Source: Syntrophaceae bacterium (GTDB lineage Bacteria; Desulfobacterota; Syntrophia; Syntrophales; UBA2210). From it: a stretch of 11,773 nucleotides of DNA. A program made the translations under genes and the position numbers. The notes beneath the pieces are model-generated. The model did not search any database, was not told the origin of the DNA, and was given only the letters and a program-made list of their open reading frames with translations. Location: positions 1 to 11,773 of the forward strand of contig JAUXBI010000025.1 in NCBI GenBank assembly GCA_030619435.1, given 5' to 3'. Below, one piece after another: positions 7,212-11,773 of the stretch; position 1 is the first letter of the stretch; the number at the start of each line of letters is the position of its first letter.

Positions 7212-7280
7212 GCATGGCGCATAGCATATAGCGCATGGCTGATGGCTCATAGCTGATAGCTGGGAACTGGGAACTGGGAA
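7212..7280 (+). repeat. Degenerate heptanucleotide tandem repeat
   Basis: Nine full 7-base units and one partial unit stand head to tail: GCATGGC, GCATAGC, ATATAGC, GCATGGC, TGATGGC, TCATAGC, TGATAGC, TGGGAAC, TGGGAAC, TGGGAA. All complete units end in C. The first seven share the form (G/T)(C/G)ATRGC apart from one ATATAGC, and the last three share TGGGAA. The array fills most of the 100-base gap between panB and the AddB-like gene and ends six bases before that gene's ATG, so its last GGGA may act as the ribosome-binding purine run. Confidence 0.85.
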
Positions 7281-7285
7281 TAATC

Positions 7286-9970
7286 ATGATCAACATAAAC
7301 CCTGATCGCCTGTATCTGACATCCACCGGAAGGCTGGCGCGCAGTCTGCGCCGGCGTTTTCGCACCCGGTGTATGGAGGAGGGAAAGCGGGGATGGGAGC
7401 CTCTACAGGCGATGAGTCTCAATGCCTGGTTCGCTCGAATGTGGTCTGAATCGTGGCCCGAAGAAATGCCCGCCCACGATCTCTACAGAGCGAACCTCTG
7501 GAATGATCTGACCAACAGGATTGCGCCCCCTTCTCCCCTTAACGCGGATGCGAATCTCTGCACTATTCTCGATGAAAATTACGGCATTATGGTGCGCCAT
7601 GGGCTTGATCCCGCAGCCGGTTTTCCCTCCACGCCGCTCGTCGAATGGCGAAGAAAGATAAGCGGAGCATTCAGAAAAACACTTGACTCCAATGGTCTCT
7701 TCCATCCATCGCGCTATCCTGTTTTGTTACGTCGGGCAATACTTGAAGGCAAAATCACATGCCCGGACAGGATCTCTCTGGCCGGTTTTGAATCGCCCGC
7801 CCCTGTGGAGCATGAACTGTTCATGGCGCTTGAACAAAAATCCAACCTTGAATATGTGAATCTTCCCGCGGGAAAACCTGAAAATGTCGAGCCCCTGGCC
7901 CTTCCCTCTCCCGAACAGGAGGTCATATATCTTGTTCATCGCCTCGCGCGTGACGCCCGGACAATACCGCTCCACAGAATAGGGGTCATTGTGCCGGATA
8001 TGGACAAATACGCGAAGATGCTGGAGCGAAACCTCAGGGACGTCATGGCCGATATCCCGCCCCACGGCGCCCACTGGTTCAACATTACAAAAGGCGTTCC
8101 ACTCATTGAGACACACCTGATGAACGCGGCCCTGCTTCCGCTGCGTTTCATCCTTGAAGGGCAGCCCCGCGAATTGCTGCTCTCCTTTATCCTGTCCCCT
8201 TACTATGAATGCCGGCAGGGAAAACGCCATGAAATAGCAAGGGCTGACATCATATGGAGAAAGCGCTCCATCGAGTATGGATTTGAAAATCTCCTGCGCG
8301 TGCTGGAAAGGGAAAACTCTCATATACACAATCTTATCTTCTCAAATGGCGCGAAACATCTCTTCTCCCTTTGCGAGACAGATATATCCAAAAAGAGAAG
8401 GGGTGCATTCTGGATAAAACAGATTACAGAGCTCTGGAACCGCTTTGGCTTTCCCGTTGTGTCGGGTGAAAAAGATGTCGTGGACAAAGGGCATCTTGAT
8501 GAAATCATGAAAGAAATGGGCAGGTACCTGTCCGAAACTTTCATGGATGGGCACGAGTTTTCAGAATGGCTGACACACCTCGCGTCTCGCAAGATAGTGC
8601 AGATCAGCGCTCCGGAAGATGCGGGCATACAGATCATGGGGGCTATCGAATCGCGCGGCCTCGATTTCGACAAGCTGTACGTCCTCGGCATGGACGACCG
8701 GTCGTTCCCGCAACCAGCAAGACCCCTCCCCTTTCTTGACTCCTCGGAACGGAAACTGGTGCAGGGGGGCACAGCGGAAAGCCAGTACGAATTCGCGAAA
8801 AATGCTTTTGACCATCTGATGGCCCTCGCGCCGGACATTACCCTCCTCAGAGCGGAACAGGAAGATCTGAAGCCTCTTACTCCGTCACCCTTCTGGCCCG
8901 GCAACGAAGAGAAAAAATCCACAGACATCTGGAACGAACCTGATCCGGCATGGTTGCGGGCCGAGTGGCTGCGGTCGGCCTGCGACGGATTAAATGAAAG
9001 AGTGTCTCCAGAACCGCCTGAAGACCCTCTTCTTAATCCTGACATCATCCCTGAAACTGTTTCGGTAAGCCGGTTTCAAAAGGCGATCATCTGTCCATAC
9101 AGGTTCTTTGCCGAAGGCATTTTAAATATAGACCCGTTGGAGGATATACAGCCGGCGGCTTCTCCCAGAGAGAAGGGAATCCGGATTCATCGGACACTGG
9201 CCCTGTTCACGCAAAGATTGCGGGATCGCGGGCTGAACCTGAATATGGAAGGCAACAGGCAAAAGGCGTTGGCGCTCCTGTTGGAATGTGTGGACAAGGT
9301 GCTCCGCGATGTAGCGGATAATCCCCACTGGGAAGTGGAACGCAGACGCTGGACAGGTACAGATGGTGATTCTGGAGGAGGTATTCTTACAGAATGGCTC
9401 GATCGCGAAATAGAGCGCAACCTGGAGGGATGGCGGTGTATTGCCGAGGAGAGCTCGTTTGAGGAACTTGAGATCGAAGGCCTGCCATTCTCTCTTAGAG
9501 GACGAATTGACAGGATAGATTTCAGCGAAGTCCCGGGTATTATCCTCTGGGACTACAAGACGGGCAAATCCCCTTCAGCGGCAGATATCGTAAAACACCT
9601 GAAGGAACCCCAGCTTGTCATCTATCTCCTGGCCCTTTTAAGGGGGAAAATTCCCGGTATGGAGGCGTACGTCGGCTCGCACTCGGCATTTTCGGCGGGA
9701 TATATCCAACTGAAGTCGGCCGGAGATATCAGACTTTCTCCGGTAAAAGACATCGAATCATCTTTGGACGAATGGACGATGGCTATGTCAAGATTGGGCG
9801 ATATGCTCGGATCGGGTGACTTCCGCGCCGGGCCCTTCCCCGTTTCAAACGTCAGTGACAGGGAAAAACTCTGCGAAAAATGCCCGTTTATAACCATGTG
9901 CAGGATGGGGATTATAGATCAGCGGTCAGAAACCGGAGATCCGGAGGCAGAAAATGCAGAAACTGAGTGA
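7286..9970 (+). CDS. AddB-like PD-(D/E)XK nuclease ('probable DNA repair protein' family)
   Basis: This 894-residue protein is the AddB-class partner of the helicase encoded next to it, probably acting in resection of DNA double-strand breaks for homologous recombination. The N-terminus has LTSTGRLARSLRRRF (11-25) in the place where true AddB proteins carry a Walker A motif, so this subunit probably does not hydrolyse ATP. A helicase-like core motif, GLDFDKLYVLGMDDRSFPQ (458-476), survives. The C-terminal RecB-type nuclease shows GIRIH (631-635), GRIDRID with Asp742, and WDYKTGK with Asp756 and Lys758. Cys603 and Cys863, Cys866 and Cys872 form the set that binds a 4Fe-4S cluster in AddB nucleases. 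Length and sequence fit the approximately 900-residue family of AddB-related 'probable DNA repair proteins' known from proteobacteria. The ATG at 7286 is chosen because it begins just before the first conserved strand. Confidence 0.88.
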   Translation: MININPDRLYLTSTGRLARSLRRRFRTRCMEEGKRGWEPLQAMSLNAWFARMWSESWPEEMPAHDLYRANLWNDLTNRIAPPSPLNADANLCTILDENYGIMVRHGLDPAAGFPSTPLVEWRRKISGAFRKTLDSNGLFHPSRYPVLLRRAILEGKITCPDRISLAGFESPAPVEHELFMALEQKSNLEYVNLPAGKPENVEPLALPSPEQEVIYLVHRLARDARTIPLHRIGVIVPDMDKYAKMLERNLRDVMADIPPHGAHWFNITKGVPLIETHLMNAALLPLRFILEGQPRELLLSFILSPYYECRQGKRHEIARADIIWRKRSIEYGFENLLRVLERENSHIHNLIFSNGAKHLFSLCETDISKKRRGAFWIKQITELWNRFGFPVVSGEKDVVDKGHLDEIMKEMGRYLSETFMDGHEFSEWLTHLASRKIVQISAPEDAGIQIMGAIESRGLDFDKLYVLGMDDRSFPQPARPLPFLDSSERKLVQGGTAESQYEFAKNAFDHLMALAPDITLLRAEQEDLKPLTPSPFWPGNEEKKSTDIWNEPDPAWLRAEWLRSACDGLNERVSPEPPEDPLLNPDIIPETVSVSRFQKAIICPYRFFAEGILNIDPLEDIQPAASPREKGIRIHRTLALFTQRLRDRGLNLNMEGNRQKALALLLECVDKVLRDVADNPHWEVERRRWTGTDGDSGGGILTEWLDREIERNLEGWRCIAEESSFEELEIEGLPFSLRGRIDRIDFSEVPGIILWDYKTGKSPSAADIVKHLKEPQLVIYLLALLRGKIPGMEAYVGSHSAFSAGYIQLKSAGDIRLSPVKDIESSLDEWTMAMSRLGDMLGSGDFRAGPFPVSNVSDREKLCEKCPFITMCRMGIIDQRSETGDPEAENAETE

Positions 9971-11773
9971 TGCCGGGCAGCGCGTTGCCGCGCTTGATAC
10001 AGGCCGGTCACATTATGTGGAATCGCCCGCTGGGTCGGGGAAGACACTTCTCCTCACCAAACGTTTCCTCAAACTTCTTGGAAATGTCAAAGACCCGGCG
10101 GAAATCCTGGCCATTACCTTCACTGAGAAAGCGGCGGGAGAGATGCGTCAGCGTATAACCGGCGCTCTGAATATGTCAGACGGCAACAGGGCGCCGGTAA
10201 ATGATCCGGACGGGGAGATGACCCTGCTTGCCGAAGAGGCGCTTCGGGCACACGGAGAAAAAGCGCATCTTCTTACCTCTTCCGACGCGCTCAATATCAT
10301 GACTTTCCACGGTTTCTGCAGCTACATAGCACGACGCGCGCCCCTTGAAGCTGGTGTTGCACCCGATTTTGAAATCATTGACGATGACGCGCAGGCCATT
10401 CTGATAGAAGAGACCGTCCGGGCCGCCCTGAAAGACTTCTTCTCGTATCCTCAAAACGACGGCAGGAGGGTGGCATTCGAAAACAGGCTCCTCCACCACA
10501 ATAATAACTGGAACGGCATCTCCGGAGAATTCAGGGACATCATAAAGAACAGGGGAAGATTCAGAGATCTGACAGACATCATCAGGCAGGCAGGCGGGCG
10601 GGGAATCTCGAAACTTCCATCGATAGTACGCGAAAGACTGCGCGGCTATGTGGAAAAACGTCTTCACGATCTTTCGGGCATCTTCACGGAGACAGAATTG
10701 GGATCCTGCTGGGCTGACCTTATAAATCATCTCTCAGAACAGGGCGCAGAAGCGGGGGCCACCCTTCCCTCACACCTTCCAGAATATTCATGGGAAGAGC
10801 TTCCATCGTGGCAGACAATAGCACACTCTCTCACAACAAAGGCCGGAACGGCGTTGAAGAAATTCGGTCCCGCAAATGGCTTCTACAGCAAGTTCAGCAA
10901 GACAAAGTGGGGAGAGATGATAACTTCCATGGGCGATCCCTGCGCCGCCGCCCTCGCCGAAATTAAGACCCTTCCCTCCCCTCACGATATTGATTCGGAT
11001 ATGGATGTTCTCTCGGATTTTATCATCACCGCGGCAGACCTGATAGAACACTACGAAACCACCTGCAGGGAGAGACATGTCGTTGATTTTACAGGGCTGG
11101 AACAGGCCGCGCTCCGGGCACTAAACGACAGCGATCCTTCGGAGATTCAGCTCTATCTTGATCATCGGATAAGGCATCTACTGGTGGACGAATTTCAGGA
11201 CACAAACCGCATCCAGTGGGAGCTTGTACGCCGCATGTGCAGCGGCTGGGTTCCGGGAAACGGTAGAACCGTCTTTATTGTGGGAGATCCTAAACAATCC
11301 ATATACTCCTTCAGAAACGCTGAGGTAAGACTGTTCATCGAGGCTAAATCGGGAATCCCGATCCCGGGTGGAGACCTGCTCCCTCTTGACGCGCACCTGC
11401 TGAAAACGAATTTTCGCTCTGTGAAAAAACTTATTGAATGGACCAATAGTCTGTTCGGTGAAACTGTAATGAAAGAGCCTGATGCCGATGCAGACGAAGT
11501 CCCCTTCGGTCCTTCGGAGACAGCCGGCGAAAAGGAGAACGGCGGTGCGATATCACTCAGCCTGTTTGCCGACAGTGATATTGAGAAGGCAAGAGATAAC
11601 GAGGCCGTATGGCTTGCCGGAAAGGTCGGGGAAGTAATGAAAGAGACAGGCGAAGACAAGTCTATCGCTATACTTCTCTTCACCCGAAACCGAATCAGCC
11701 GCTATCTCCAGGCCTTTAAAAATGAAGGCATCCCTCTTCAGGTAAGAGAAGGTCTCAGCCTCGCGCAGCGTCC
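9954..11773 (+). CDS. AddA-like UvrD-family DNA helicase (3' end beyond window)
   Basis: An ATP-dependent superfamily 1A helicase of the UvrD/RecB/AddA type. The first 606 codons are open and run off the right edge. Motifs: Walker A SPAGSGKT (24-31, Lys30), Ia ILAITFTEKAAGEM (51-64), TFHGFC (117-122), motif II LLVDEFQDT (409-417), motif III VGDPKQSIYSFR (443-454), and motif IV TNFRS (485-489). The spacing between TFHGFC and DEFQD, about 290 residues, leaves room for a large 1B insertion, as in RecB/AddA. Motifs V and VI and any C-terminal nuclease lie outside the window, so whether this subunit also cuts DNA is unknown. The ATG lies within the end of the AddB-like gene (17-base overlap), with a perfect GGAGG six bases upstream, so translation of the two is coupled, as expected for subunits of one complex. 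Confidence 0.93.
   Translation, partial: MQKLSDAGQRVAALDTGRSHYVESPAGSGKTLLLTKRFLKLLGNVKDPAEILAITFTEKAAGEMRQRITGALNMSDGNRAPVNDPDGEMTLLAEEALRAHGEKAHLLTSSDALNIMTFHGFCSYIARRAPLEAGVAPDFEIIDDDAQAILIEETVRAALKDFFSYPQNDGRRVAFENRLLHHNNNWNGISGEFRDIIKNRGRFRDLTDIIRQAGGRGISKLPSIVRERLRGYVEKRLHDLSGIFTETELGSCWADLINHLSEQGAEAGATLPSHLPEYSWEELPSWQTIAHSLTTKAGTALKKFGPANGFYSKFSKTKWGEMITSMGDPCAAALAEIKTLPSPHDIDSDMDVLSDFIITAADLIEHYETTCRERHVVDFTGLEQAALRALNDSDPSEIQLYLDHRIRHLLVDEFQDTNRIQWELVRRMCSGWVPGNGRTVFIVGDPKQSIYSFRNAEVRLFIEAKSGIPIPGGDLLPLDAHLLKTNFRSVKKLIEWTNSLFGETVMKEPDADADEVPFGPSETAGEKENGGAISLSLFADSDIEKARDNEAVWLAGKVGEVMKETGEDKSIAILLFTRNRISRYLQAFKNEGIPLQVREGLSLAQR

Noticed and set aside
7212..7280. Heptamer array as a CRISPR-like array.
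   Set aside because: Units are 7 bases with no spacers, and no cas genes are nearby.

Overview
The window looks like chromosomal housekeeping DNA from a Gram-negative or deltaproteobacterium-like organism (Desulfobacterota or a related uncultured lineage). This is inferred from three things. There is a tilS-ftsH-folP gene cluster, the dihydropteroate synthase is of the long type, and an AddAB-like helicase/nuclease pair includes the roughly 900-residue 'probable DNA repair protein' type of AddB. No rRNA, tRNA, insertion sequence, phage gene or CRISPR array was seen, and the species cannot be named from this sequence.

Left half (1-5222, minus strand): one tightly packed transcription unit. 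Reading in its own direction it runs HAD phosphatase, tilS (tRNA-Ile2 lysidine synthetase), ftsH (membrane AAA+ zinc protease), folP (dihydropteroate synthase with about 130 extra N-terminal residues), and then a reading frame that leaves the left edge after 25 codons. Gaps are 30, 36 and 0 bases, followed by a 4-base ATGA overlap. tilS, ftsH and folP all start with GTG. A plausible promoter for the unit lies at 5278-5305.

Divergent control region (5223-5492): besides the minus-strand promoter, it holds a plus-strand promoter candidate (consensus TTGACA box), then a 33-base hairpin with two bulged adenines on opposite strands, then a strong intrinsic terminator that ends just 6 bases before the first plus-strand start codon. 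The downstream operon makes pantothenate. The hairpin, its position and the terminator fit the orphan 'pan' RNA motif known upstream of pantothenate genes in Firmicutes, Chloroflexi and Deltaproteobacteria. The 3' strand of the hairpin can also pair with the terminator, which suggests a transcription-attenuation switch.

Pantothenate operon (5493-7185, plus strand): a Rossmann/DUF2520 dehydrogenase-like gene overlaps panB (ketopantoate hydroxymethyltransferase) by 8 bases. Context makes the first gene a good candidate for the ketopantoate reductase that acts just after PanB (PanG-like). panC and panD are not in the window.

Right part (7186-11773, plus strand): a 100-base gap carries a degenerate 7-base tandem repeat that runs up to the ribosome-binding region of an AddB-like protein. 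That protein has a PD-(D/E)XK nuclease domain and an iron-sulfur cysteine set but no Walker A motif. Its gene overlaps by 17 bases an AddA-like UvrD-family helicase that is cut by the right edge. Together they probably form a RecBCD/AddAB-class end-resection enzyme for double-strand break repair.
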